Shown here one piece after another: positions 16,304 to 24,797 of a DNA stretch of 40,281 nt (its first letter is position 1; every line of letters starts with the position of its first letter). The notes below the pieces were generated by a model that saw only the letters and a program-made list of their open reading frames with translations, was not told where the DNA came from and ran no database searches. Source of the stretch: Chthoniobacter flavus (GTDB taxonomy: Bacteria > Verrucomicrobiota > Verrucomicrobiia > Chthoniobacterales > Chthoniobacteraceae); NCBI GenBank assembly GCA_945861435.1, contig CAMAUX010000051.1, positions 1 to 40,281 on the forward strand, read 5' to 3'. Position numbers and translations under genes: made by a program.

Positions 16304-19233
16304 ACAAGCCGGTGCAACTTCACATCCACAGCGGACACCTCCGGAGAAAGGCTCCCGCCCAACCCCACCGCGGACAACGCAAGAGACACCCCCCTGTATT
16401 TGAAGGAACCCACCTCCTGCGCCACAAAACCAAAGTGGTCCCCATCTGCCGCGGTTCCGCTCAGAAGCCCGCCAATGCTCACCGAACCGATCTTGGAGCG
16501 GATCGTTCCGCTGTCCGAGCCCGTGGCCAATGTGTCACCAACCCCATACCCCTCATCACCCGCCACCGCTCCGGCCACAAGGCTGCTGGCCGACCACGCG
16601 CCCACCACCACCACCGCACCAATCTGCGCGTCGGCATTCGTCGCGACACCGTTGATGTCGTAACCCGCAAGAATCAGGGAACCCGACACGCTGCCAGCCG
16701 AGAAACTCGCGAGCGCAAGATCCACGCTTGCGCCTTGGACAGCCTGCCCCCTGGCCAGAATGCGGCTGTCCGTCACCGCGCCCGAAACCAGCACCCTGCC
16801 GATCGCATCACCCGCCTGCACACGCGTGGCGGAAATCGATCCTTTCACCTCGAGCACGGCAAAATCACCCGACGCCTCCGCGACCCCGGAGTCCGCCCCG
16901 GCACCACCATTGATCGAGCCCAGAACCTTCATCGTTCCAATGGATCCGGTGGATTCGGGATTCAACCCGGCGCGCACCGCCGCGCTTCCCTCACCCAGGC
17001 CGCCGAGCACGCTCCCCGCCTGCAGGGATGCAAGGTTTCCATCCGCCGCCACCATCGCAGACTGCGCCCCCGCGCCTCCGGCAAGCGAACCCGCGATCAC
17101 CACCGAACCGATATTGCCCGGCTTGATCACGCCAGCCAGTTCCATATTCGCGCAATGGACAGCCGCGCTCCAATCTCCCGCTCCACCGATCACGGACCCC
17201 GTGATGTTCACGCGCTGAAGCAACCCGCCGGCCTCGAGCGAAGCAGAGTGCCCGCCCTCACCGAGCGCGGCGCCGCCTCCGCGCACGTCTCCCGCAACAC
17301 TGATGGAGGCGATCGATCCACTCGCATAAATCGCACCGCTGTACACGCCCGCCCCGCCCTGCATCCCCACGCGGGTGACGCCGGCCTTCCCCACCACCAC
17401 GCTGCCGAGCGAGCCCTCCCCCGCATTTAACATCCCGGACTGGTCGCCCGTCCCGCCCACCATTCCAGCCCCCACCACGGCGCTCGTCATCAACTGGTTC
17501 TCCGCAGGATCCACACACTGGAACACCGAACCGCTTCCCGCTCCGGAACCACCCGTCAAAGCACCTCCCACACTCAGCGCCCGCACACCGGAATGAAACA
17601 CGAAGGCCCCCGAATATGCGCCTGCGCCCCCCACCAACGCGCCGCCCACCTGCAAAGTTCCCGGACTGGAGAAAGCCTCCACAGAACCAGTGAAATCCCG
17701 CTCCCCTCCTTGGATGCTGCCCGCCACGAGAAGACTTTCCAAAACTCCATCCGCCAGCAAGGAACCCGAGCGCGCTCCGGCCCCGGCCACCACACCACCA
17801 TAAATCTTCACCGCCCCCATCTTCTCCCCGCTCACGAACGTCCCGCTCCACGCCCCGCCGCCTCCACTCAGCGAATGGGTGAGTTGCCCCGCTTTTCCCA
17901 ACGTCACGGCGCCCAGTGCGCCTCCGGCAAGAATCCCTCCGGAATAACTGCCCGCACCACCAAGCACCGTCCCCCCGATGCTCACGGCCCCCATGTTGGT
18001 GCCCGAACGCAGCGCACCGGATGCCGCGCCTTCTCCCCCACGCAAGTCTTTGGCAATGCTCACCGAGCCAAGGGTTGAGCCCGCGGAAATCTGGCCTGAA
18101 CTCGCTCCGGCAGCGCCCGCCACACCACCCGTGGTCGTCACACCGCCCATGCTGCCACCGGCCTTGAGAACCCCGGAGTCGTCACCCGCTCCACCCACAA
18201 TACCCAGCGCGCCGGACAGCGTCCCCACTCGCACAGAGCCGATGTTCCCAGCCGCCGTGATACTGCCACTGGCGCTGCCTCCGCCGCCAACCAGTTTCCC
18301 CGCAATGGCCACACTCGCGATGTTGCCGCCCGCGATGATCGACCCGGATTTTGCTCCGGCCGCGCCCACCAACCCGTCGGCGGCGGTGGCCCCGACCTTG
18401 ATGGCGCCGATGTTTCCGGAACATTCGATCAACCCTTTTCCGAGCAACTCTCCACCCACGAGCGAGCCGCCGATGGTGATACTGCCGATAGACGCAGCCG
18501 TTGAACCGTCACCCACGTCCACCGATGCGCCCAAGACATCCGAGGCAACATTCAGAGCACCCAGTGCCCCGACCAACGTGCTCTGGAAATTCGCTGAAGC
18601 ACCCTGTGTCCCAGCAACCTTCCCCAGCGAACGCACGCTGATGGACTTCACCGCCACCGCCAAACCGTAGTCCCCACAGTCGATCCGCCCCAGATCTCCG
18701 CCCACAGTCACACTCCCCAGCGATGTCCCAAAGGCGCTGATCCATCCCACATTGGCAAAGCCATCGCCGGCACCCGCCTTCTTCGCACTCACCGTGATCG
18801 ACACCCCGTCAGCCGACAGAGCCACGAGGTTGAGCTTCTGCAGCTGTTGCGGCAGCGCCTTGCCTCCCGCATCCACAGCACCGAAGGCCATCACCGCACC
18901 CTGCGCATCGCCAAAAGTGAATGCCATGGACGGATCCGCCACAGGGACGCCGGCAATCGTTGGGAAAAGATTCTTGGTGAACTTCACCGTCACAAGATCC
19001 CCGTCCAAATCCACATAGGTCACCGTGCTCGGATTCACGAGCGTCGCTGGAGCGATGCGGCCCTCCAGAGCCTCAATCCCTCGGACATCCCGCTGCCGCT
19101 TTCGCGCAGACGGCTCCGGCTGCACACCCGCTTCGGGTCGCAACGAGACGCGCTCGACAGAGGCAGGGACGTCGGCACCTCCCCGCAACCAGCGTTGCCA
19201 AACCCGTTCAATGAGATTGCGGAGGGCGCGCAT
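16300..19233 (-). CDS. Giant GGxGxxSG solenoid protein A with LExRIAPA tag
   Basis: A 977-residue paralogue of 8130-11654. Its ATG lies one base after the TAG of the upstream cyclophilin gene, and its own stop overlaps the next start (ATGA at 16300-16303). The N-terminus has about 50 basic residues, then RGIEALEGRIAPATLV (about residues 51-66), matching the tag in the paralogue; no classical signal peptide is visible. About 18 repeats with GGxGxxSG cores follow (GGGGSASG, GGAGDDSG, GGAGSYSG, GGTGDQSG and others), without the inserted block found in the paralogue. The C-terminal stretch closely parallels the paralogue: ARGQAVQGASVDLAL, ILAGYDINGVATNADAQIGA, DHFGFVAQEVGSF. Predicted beta-solenoid, exported or on the surface. 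Function unknown. Confidence 0.88.
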   Translation of the reverse strand: MRALRNLIERVWQRWLRGGADVPASVERVSLRPEAGVQPEPSARKRQRDVRGIEALEGRIAPATLVNPSTVTYVDLDGDLVTVKFTKNLFPTIAGVPVADPSMAFTFGDAQGAVMAFGAVDAGGKALPQQLQKLNLVALSADGVSITVSAKKAGAGDGFANVGWISAFGTSLGSVTVGGDLGRIDCGDYGLAVAVKSISVRSLGKVAGTQGASANFQSTLVGALGALNVASDVLGASVDVGDGSTAASIGSITIGGSLVGGELLGKGLIECSGNIGAIKVGATAADGLVGAAGAKSGSIIAGGNIASVAIAGKLVGGGGSASGSITAAGNIGSVRVGTLSGALGIVGGAGDDSGVLKAGGSMGGVTTTGGVAGAAGASSGQISAGSTLGSVSIAKDLRGGEGAASGALRSGTNMGAVSIGGTVLGGAGSYSGGILAGGALGAVTLGKAGQLTHSLSGGGGAWSGTFVSGEKMGAVKIYGGVVAGAGARSGSLLADGVLESLLVAGSIQGGERDFTGSVEAFSSPGTLQVGGALVGGAGAYSGAFVFHSGVRALSVGGALTGGSGAGSGSVFQCVDPAENQLMTSAVVGAGMVGGTGDQSGMLNAGEGSLGSVVVGKAGVTRVGMQGGAGVYSGAIYASGSIASISVAGDVRGGGAALGEGGHSASLEAGGLLQRVNITGSVIGGAGDWSAAVHCANMELAGVIKPGNIGSVVIAGSLAGGAGAQSAMVAADGNLASLQAGSVLGGLGEGSAAVRAGLNPESTGSIGTMKVLGSINGGAGADSGVAEASGDFAVLEVKGSISATRVQAGDAIGRVLVSGAVTDSRILARGQAVQGASVDLALASFSAGSVSGSLILAGYDINGVATNADAQIGAVVVVGAWSASSLVAGAVAGDEGYGVGDTLATGSDSGTIRSKIGSVSIGGLLSGTAADGDHFGFVAQEVGSFKYRGVSLALSAVGLGGSLSPEVSAVDVKLHRLV
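16865..18375 (-). repeat. Coding repeat array, GGxGxxSG units (solenoid A)
   Basis: About 18 units in gene 16300-19233, with spacing near 20-30 residues and cores such as GGEGAASG, GGGGAWSG, GGAGAYSG and GGAGADSG. Several late units end in SA rather than SG (GGAGDWSA, GGAGAQSA, GGLGEGSA). Boundaries are approximate. Confidence 0.8.
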
Positions 19234-19234
19234 G

Positions 19235-22200
19235 CTAGTCGTCGTCGAGATTGGTCACGGAAACGCTGCCGCCAAGAACCCCGCTGAAACGCGGATCCGC
19301 GCTGACAGCGGCCCCCACAATGACGCGGTAAGTCTTCGGACCATCGATCACCGAGTCGTCCACCCCGCGCACCGTGATCACCTGATCGGTACTCGCATTC
19401 GTCGCGGCGAAAGTCAGAGTCTGCTTGTCGATCGTCCCCTCCGCAGGATTTTCCACCGTCACACTCACGGTCACATCGGAAGCTGGCAACTGGTCGAACC
19501 GCACCCGGAATTGCGCTCCCGCGAAGGACGGAGCCTCCGATGTCTGCAGAGTCGCAGGCGAGATCGTCATCACCGGTTCGTTGTCCCGGTTGGTCGCGTT
19601 GACCACAAGGCTCGCCAGATTCAAAAAGCGCGGGTCCGTTGTCTTCGCGGGATCCGTATCCACCGAGGCGGTGACTTGATAGCTCTTGTCCCCATCGGGA
19701 AGGTTGTCGTCGACACCCGTCACCAGCACCGTACGAGCCGTGTTCCAGTTGGTGGAATCAAAGGTGAGCATGGCAGGACTCACGACGCCCTCCGCCGTTT
19801 TGGAACTGCTGATGTTCACCACCACCGCCGAACCCGCCGCCGGCGCCTGGCTGAGCTTGAGCGTGAACGAGCCGCTCCCACCGACAGCCTCACGCGTGGT
19901 CAGACTGCTGCGCGAACTCACGAACACCGGATCATCGTCCGTCGATCGCACACTCACCGATACCGGCGAATACTGAAAAAACCGGGGATCCTGCGCCGCA
20001 TCCACAGCCACGGTCACCGTGCAATTGCGGTTACCGGCACCCAGCGCGTCGTCCACCGCAGTCACGGTCACGGACTGCTTTGTGCTCCAATTGGCGGACG
20101 TGAAGGTGAGCGTCTGGGGGGAAATCACCGCCACCGAGGGATCCGAAGATGTGACGCGCAGGCTGCAGGTCTCACCGGCACGCGGCGCCCGATCGATGCC
20201 CACCTGCAGTGTGGCGCTGTGCTGGAGCCCACTCGCCTCCGTCAGCGCGAGACTCCCGGGCGTCACGCTCAGCCCCCCGAAGGGACCGTACACCACCGAC
20301 ATCGCAATGGGCTGCAGGTCGGCCACCGGATCCGCATACTCCAGCACAGCGAGCAGGTTGCAGCCGCTCCCGGTCTCCCCGTCGCGCGAATGCGGACGCG
20401 AATCGATGAATCCCAGAAGCCCCTTCTCGTCGCACAAGACGCGCACCCCGGCGCCGGGCTGCAGGGCCGGCAGATTGATCTCCTTAAACCACCTCCCCAC
20501 GTCGAGCAGGATGTCAGCCGCAGGCACCGGCTCCCCCTTGAACCGGTCCACATCGGTGGAGAGATAGAAGCGCGCCTTCGCAGGCAGGGAGGCAATGTTG
20601 CCCGAATTGATCACCACCATCTCAAACGTGAACACCGCGTGCTGGCTGTCCCCCGTGCCCACCAGCTCGCGCACAGGCTTCGACCCTGCAACCCCGCTCG
20701 CATCGGCAGCCGGCAGCGAAACCGGTCCGATCGACCCCACCAAGTGCGCTTGCGGAAAGGGCGGCAGATACGCCGGCGCAGCCACACCCACCACCCGCAC
20801 CGAGCCCCACGCCGTCGCGTCCAGCGAAGAGGCATCGCCCTGCTTATGCACATGAACCCGCAACGCGTAGACGTCACCGTCCACGTAACGATGGGTCCCC
20901 AGCACCGCAAACCTCCCCGCTCCTAACGCACGCACCACACCCGCGGACGACTCGCCGTCCCCCCAATCCACATGCGCCGTGTACCGCGCCGCGGCCACCG
21001 GCGCCTGGTCGGTGAACGTGGCCACCGTGCGTGCGCTCACCGCAAGCCCGTTCACCACCAGCGACTGACCCTGCGCGCTCAGCGGATTGGCGCTGACCAC
21101 CGCCGTGCTCCTCACCACCGTCCGAGCTCCCTTGCTGCCGGTCACCGTCACCGCCACCGGATACACGCCGGGGTTGGTATACAAATGCGTCCCCTTCACC
21201 TGCATCGCGCCAAAAGCGGGGCGGCCCGTCTCCGCTGCAACAATGCCGCTCGTCGGCGCACTGCCGTCGCCCCAGTTGATAGATGCGCTGAAATTCGCCG
21301 CACCACTGCGGGTCTCACCCGTGCGCACGCGCCCCACCACCACGCCCGCGAGGGAAACCGCCGGCCGCCCCTCGATGACCACCGGCGTCCCTTCCAATGC
21401 CCCGGCACCCACGCCAATCCGCACCAAGCGCGAATCGCCCATCGCAGGCGCAGCACCGTCCACCGCACCACGATAGGAGGGATCGAAAGCCGTGACGCCG
21501 ACCCCGAGGTTCATGGGGCCTTCGTACCCCGGGTTTCCCAACAGCAATATCGAGCCGCCCTGCTGTGCGGTCTGCCCCACCGCGGGCACGTCGATGAGCT
21601 TGCTCCCCATCGTCAGATAGTCGCACTCCAAATCCACCGCCTTCGGCACCGGCACGATGAACACGCGATCCTTTGGCCCGACAGCATCCGGCGGTGCCAC
21701 GACAAACGGAGGCGCGTTGTGGGTGTCACGCCGGGCCGTTGCTGTGAACTGCTTCATTCCCGTCTGCCCACCCGCATCACTCACAGTCACCGTGATCACC
21801 GAGGAACCCTCCGCGATTGCGCTCAGCACCAGCACCGCATCCGTGTACTCGTGCGCACCGTCGTCGTAATTCTCCACGACCCGCGCCGAATCCACCTTCA
21901 CATCCGCAAGCGGCCTGTCCGCCCCGTTGCGCGGTGTGGCCCGCAGCTTGTCCAGGACATCCCACCCGTGCGTGAGCTGCCCAAAAATCGTGTGCTTAAA
22001 ATCCAAATGCCGCGGCCCGCCCTCCTCCCACTCCGCCCCCGCAGAGCGCGGCAGATTGCCGTGCGTGATGAAAAACTGCCCTCCATTGGTCGGCTGATAA
22101 TTGTTCGTGCCCGCGTTGGCCATCGCCAGCTGGCCGCGCCCCGCAAAGATCAGCGGCGCCTGGAACTCGTTCTCAAAGTTAAAAGGCACACTCGCACCAC

Positions 22201-22678
22201 CTTGGTAGATGAAGCTCTCCTGCGACGCGTTCCCCGCATTCAAGTCCGCCAACCGCTGCAGCTGGGCCGCATCAAAAAGCCCGCCCTGCGCAAACCCTCC
22301 GATCAAATCAGCCGTCACCGGAGTCCAGTTCCGGAAAAGCTGGAAGACCACCGTCCCCGTGTAGGCCGGATCACCCGCACCACTGGAGCTATGCCTCAAA
22401 TCCAGCCGCAGCAAAGGATTCCCCGTCCGCACCCGCGCGTAGACCTTGGGATTGCTGCTGGTCACCCGGAAACTCAGACGTCCCTCTCCGTAAGCGACAA
22501 GAGGAAGCACCAGCGCCTTTCCCACCGGAACCACCGGCGCGACGCGGACGGGAGCCGCACCCGGCGCCACCGCGGGCACTGGATCCTCGAGCACAGGCGG
22601 GAGAGCCCATGCGATGCCACTGCACGCCAGGTTACAAAGCAGTGCGGTCAGACAACGGATGAAACCGGTGCGGGCCAT
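19235..22678 (-). CDS. Secreted cyclophilin / PKD / Calx-beta-like repeat protein
   Basis: A 1147-residue protein, first gene of the four-gene operon. It has a signal peptide (FIRCLTALLCNLACSGIAWA). A domain shared with 11651-16303 (VPVGKALVLPLVAYG, VTSSNPKVYARVRTGNPLLR) leads into a cyclophilin domain (about residues 105-270) with QGG, GRGQLAMANAG, GGQFFIT and DFKHTIFGQL. The usual FHR-x4-F segment is altered: LQR (Arg142) and Phe156 are separated by 9 extra residues, with Gln159 kept. Two PKD-like domains (NWGDGSAPTSG, DWGDGESSAG) and three C-terminal Calx-beta-like repeats (LTFxSxNWxTxxxVxVxxVDD) follow, ending in an Asp-rich tail. It probably works outside the cytoplasm, with or on the solenoid protein encoded one base downstream. 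A 19-bp tandem repeat precedes the start. Confidence 0.87.
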   Translation of the reverse strand: MARTGFIRCLTALLCNLACSGIAWALPPVLEDPVPAVAPGAAPVRVAPVVPVGKALVLPLVAYGEGRLSFRVTSSNPKVYARVRTGNPLLRLDLRHSSSGAGDPAYTGTVVFQLFRNWTPVTADLIGGFAQGGLFDAAQLQRLADLNAGNASQESFIYQGGASVPFNFENEFQAPLIFAGRGQLAMANAGTNNYQPTNGGQFFITHGNLPRSAGAEWEEGGPRHLDFKHTIFGQLTHGWDVLDKLRATPRNGADRPLADVKVDSARVVENYDDGAHEYTDAVLVLSAIAEGSSVITVTVSDAGGQTGMKQFTATARRDTHNAPPFVVAPPDAVGPKDRVFIVPVPKAVDLECDYLTMGSKLIDVPAVGQTAQQGGSILLLGNPGYEGPMNLGVGVTAFDPSYRGAVDGAAPAMGDSRLVRIGVGAGALEGTPVVIEGRPAVSLAGVVVGRVRTGETRSGAANFSASINWGDGSAPTSGIVAAETGRPAFGAMQVKGTHLYTNPGVYPVAVTVTGSKGARTVVRSTAVVSANPLSAQGQSLVVNGLAVSARTVATFTDQAPVAAARYTAHVDWGDGESSAGVVRALGAGRFAVLGTHRYVDGDVYALRVHVHKQGDASSLDATAWGSVRVVGVAAPAYLPPFPQAHLVGSIGPVSLPAADASGVAGSKPVRELVGTGDSQHAVFTFEMVVINSGNIASLPAKARFYLSTDVDRFKGEPVPAADILLDVGRWFKEINLPALQPGAGVRVLCDEKGLLGFIDSRPHSRDGETGSGCNLLAVLEYADPVADLQPIAMSVVYGPFGGLSVTPGSLALTEASGLQHSATLQVGIDRAPRAGETCSLRVTSSDPSVAVISPQTLTFTSANWSTKQSVTVTAVDDALGAGNRNCTVTVAVDAAQDPRFFQYSPVSVSVRSTDDDPVFVSSRSSLTTREAVGGSGSFTLKLSQAPAAGSAVVVNISSSKTAEGVVSPAMLTFDSTNWNTARTVLVTGVDDNLPDGDKSYQVTASVDTDPAKTTDPRFLNLASLVVNATNRDNEPVMTISPATLQTSEAPSFAGAQFRVRFDQLPASDVTVSVTVENPAEGTIDKQTLTFAATNASTDQVITVRGVDDSVIDGPKTYRVIVGAAVSADPRFSGVLGGSVSVTNLDDD

Positions 22679-22687
22679 TGGGGTGGG

Positions 22688-22725
22688 GAGAACCTGCAGA
22701 GAGACTGAGAACCTGCGCAGAGACT
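22688..22725 (-). repeat. Two tandem 19-bp repeats before the four-gene operon
   Basis: Plus-strand units 22688-22706 and 22707-22725 (GAGAACCTGCAGAGAGACT and GAGAACCTGCGCAGAGACT) match at 17 of 19 positions and abut exactly. They end 9 bp before the ATG at 22678, in the leader of the 14.5-kb operon. They could be an operator or an RNA-binding site; no promoter is clear nearby. Confidence 0.75.
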
Positions 22726-22761
22726 AGAGCGCAAGGGCACTCCGGGCGAGGTGAAACTTTA

Positions 22762-23616
22762 TCAATCCCGCAGCACAATCGTCCGGTTCCCACTCACAAA
22801 AACCCGCCCTCCCAGATGCCAGCGCACGCTGCGCGCCAGCGCCAGACGCTCGCAATCCCGCCCAATGCGCACCAGATCCTCGGGACTGTGAAAATGCTCC
22901 ACCCGCGTCACCTCCTGATCGATGATCGGCCCCTGATCCAGATCCGCAGTCGCGTAATGGCACGTCGCACCGATGAGCTTCACCCCGCGTTCCCATGCCC
23001 TCTGGTACGGATTGGCTCCCACAAAGGACGGCAGGAACGAGTGGTGGATGTTCATGATCCGCCCCGGATAAGCGGCGCACAGCGTGTCGGGCAGCACCTG
23101 CATGTAACGCGCCAGCACGATGAGATCCGGGCGCACCTCCTCAAACACCGCTCCCAACTGCGCAAACCCAGCCTCCTTCCGCGCGGAGTCGATTGGCACA
23201 TGACGGAACTCCAATCCCTCGCGCTCCACCATCGCACGAAAATCCTCGTGATTGGAAACCACGCACGCGATGTCGAAGGCCAGTTCGCCGCAGCGCCAGC
23301 GCCAAAGCAGATCCGCGAGGCAGTGCCCCAACCGGCTCACCATCAGCACCACCTTCATCCGACTCTCGGCCGCACGGATCGTCCAATCCGCGCGCAACCC
23401 GCTGCCGATCGGCTCGAACGCCGCGCGCAACTCCCCGATCCCCACCGACAGCGTCTCGGTCTCCACCGCCATGCGCGCGAAAAACCAGCCCGAACGCTCA
23501 TCCGTGAACTGGTGCACCTCGAGCAGGTTGCCGCCATGCTGGGCGACAAAACCTGAGAGTTTCGAAAGCAGCCCAACTTGGTCGGGGCAGGAGATCTTCA
23601 GCAGCGTGGTAGCCAT
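22762..23616 (-). CDS. purU: Formyltetrahydrofolate deformylase
   Basis: A 284-residue protein matching the usual PurU length. Start 23616 (MATTLLKISCPDQVGLLSKL) is chosen because the ACT domain begins there. The ACT domain covers about residues 1-85 and the formyltransferase-fold hydrolase domain follows. Active-site stretches are visible: MNIHHSFLPSFVGANPYQRA and GATCHYATADLDQGPIIDQE, containing the family Asn, His and Asp. It hydrolyses 10-formyl-THF to formate and THF, balancing one-carbon pools in the cytoplasm. It is divergent from the thioredoxin-like gene across 96 bp, and 83 bp upstream of the giant operon on the same strand, so readthrough into that operon is possible. Confidence 0.95.
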   Translation of the reverse strand: MATTLLKISCPDQVGLLSKLSGFVAQHGGNLLEVHQFTDERSGWFFARMAVETETLSVGIGELRAAFEPIGSGLRADWTIRAAESRMKVVLMVSRLGHCLADLLWRWRCGELAFDIACVVSNHEDFRAMVEREGLEFRHVPIDSARKEAGFAQLGAVFEEVRPDLIVLARYMQVLPDTLCAAYPGRIMNIHHSFLPSFVGANPYQRAWERGVKLIGATCHYATADLDQGPIIDQEVTRVEHFHSPEDLVRIGRDCERLALARSVRWHLGGRVFVSGNRTIVLRD

Positions 23617-23712
23617 CGGGGTGGAAAAGCCAGAAGACCTTGCCCACGGCGCCGCTGAAGTCAATGCGTTCGGGGGTTGCCTGTCCACGGCATCCCCGCT
23701 CTCAATGACGCC

Positions 23713-24309
23713 ATGGCCGTCTCCTCCACCATGCTCCCTCTTGGCACGCCCGCCCCGCACTTCGCACTCACCGACGTCGCCTCGGGCCGCACCGTCGCGC
23801 TCGCAGACTTCGCCACCGAACGCGCCCTGCTCGTCGTGTTCCTCTGCGCCCACTGCCCGTACGTCGTCCACGTCCAACCCGAACTCGCCCGCATCGCACA
23901 GGATTATGCAGGACGCGGCGTGGCCATCGTCGGCATCACCTCCAACGACACCACACAGTATCCCCAAGACGCGCCCGCACCCACCGCCTCCATGGCCCGC
24001 AGCGCAGGCCTCTCATTCCCCATCCTCTTCGACGAATCCCAAGCCGTCGCCAAGGCATACACCGCTGCCTGCACCCCCGACTTCTTCCTCTTCGGCCCCG
24101 AACGTCTCCTCGCCTATCGCGGCCAGATCGACAGTTCGCGCCCGGGCCGTGGCGAGGACCGTCCAGGACGAGGAACCCTCGACGGACGCGACCTGCGCGC
24201 AGCACTCGACGCGGTGCTGGATGGGCGCCCGGTGGATCCCGCGCAATCCCCGAGCATCGGCTGCAACATCAAGTGGAAGCCCGGCAACGAACCCGCTTAC
24301 TTCGCCTGA
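23713..24309 (+). CDS. Thioredoxin-fold redoxin (AhpC/TSA-like)
   Basis: A 198-residue protein from the ATG at 23713 (MAVSSTMLPLG); an ATG at 23677 is in frame but adds 12 unhelpful residues. It has a peroxiredoxin/thioredoxin fold: LGTPAPHFALTDVASG, strand LLVVFLCAHCPYVVHV with a Cys45-Ala-His-Cys48 pair (the CxHCPYV motif of this subgroup), IVGITSND, and cis-proline region YTAACTPDFFLFG. The C-terminal SPSIGCNIKWKPGN is also typical of the subgroup. No signal peptide is obvious, so probably cytoplasmic. Likely a thiol-disulfide or peroxide-handling protein; the specific partner is unknown. The next gene starts 25 bp downstream on the same strand. Confidence 0.9.
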   Translation: MAVSSTMLPLGTPAPHFALTDVASGRTVALADFATERALLVVFLCAHCPYVVHVQPELARIAQDYAGRGVAIVGITSNDTTQYPQDAPAPTASMARSAGLSFPILFDESQAVAKAYTAACTPDFFLFGPERLLAYRGQIDSSRPGRGEDRPGRGTLDGRDLRAALDAVLDGRPVDPAQSPSIGCNIKWKPGNEPAYFA

Positions 24310-24334
24310 AGACATCCCCTCACCGCCAACACCC

Positions 24335-24781
24335 ATGCACACCCGCATCCTCGTCCTGCTCTTCATCACCCTCGGCTGGCTGCCACTGCGCGCCGCAGAA
24401 CCACCCGCGGCACTGCGCGCAGCCGACGACGCCCGCGTCTCAGCCACACTCGCCGGCGACGCCACCGCTCTCGCACCGCTGCTGTCCGACTCCCTTCACT
24501 ACAGCCACTCCAACGGAAAGCTCGACTCCAAAGCCTCTCTCCTCGAAGCCCTCAAGGCAGGGACGCTCCGCTACTCCCGTCTCGATTACGAGACGCGCGA
24601 GTTCAAGGAAGCCGCTCCAGGCCTCGCTCTCATGACCGGACGCGCCCTCGTCCAAGTGGGCTCCGCAGACGCCCCCGTGCAGATGACCCTCGCTTTCCTC
24701 GCCGTCTGGCGGCTCGAGGAAAGCCAGTGGCGCTTCCTCGCATGGCAGTCCTGCAAGCTGACGCCGCCCCCCCTGAAATAA
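24335..24781 (+). CDS. Secreted NTF2-like (DUF4440/SnoaL-type) protein
   Basis: A 148-residue protein with a signal peptide (RILVLLFITLGWLPLRAA) and a cone-shaped NTF2-like fold suggested by ALRAADDARVSATLAGDATA, LSDSLHYSHSNGKLDSKASL, and the final strand SQWRFLAWQSCKL. The pattern fits DUF4440 proteins, mostly of unknown function; some bind small ligands or have enzyme activity. It follows the redoxin gene by 25 bp and is probably in the same transcript. It is convergent with 24798-25892, with only 16 bp between stops and no hairpin noticed. Confidence 0.82.
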   Translation: MHTRILVLLFITLGWLPLRAAEPPAALRAADDARVSATLAGDATALAPLLSDSLHYSHSNGKLDSKASLLEALKAGTLRYSRLDYETREFKEAAPGLALMTGRALVQVGSADAPVQMTLAFLAVWRLEESQWRFLAWQSCKLTPPPLK

Positions 24782-24797
24782 CCCGCTGCCAGCGCGC

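Noticed and set aside
19025-20926. 633-codon plus-strand open frame
   Set aside because: Antisense to the solenoid A and cyclophilin genes, with an Arg/His-rich sequence and no recognisable fold.
20972-22708. 578-codon plus-strand open frame
   Set aside because: Shadow of the cyclophilin gene 19235-22678, which has a signal peptide and recognised domains in the opposite direction.
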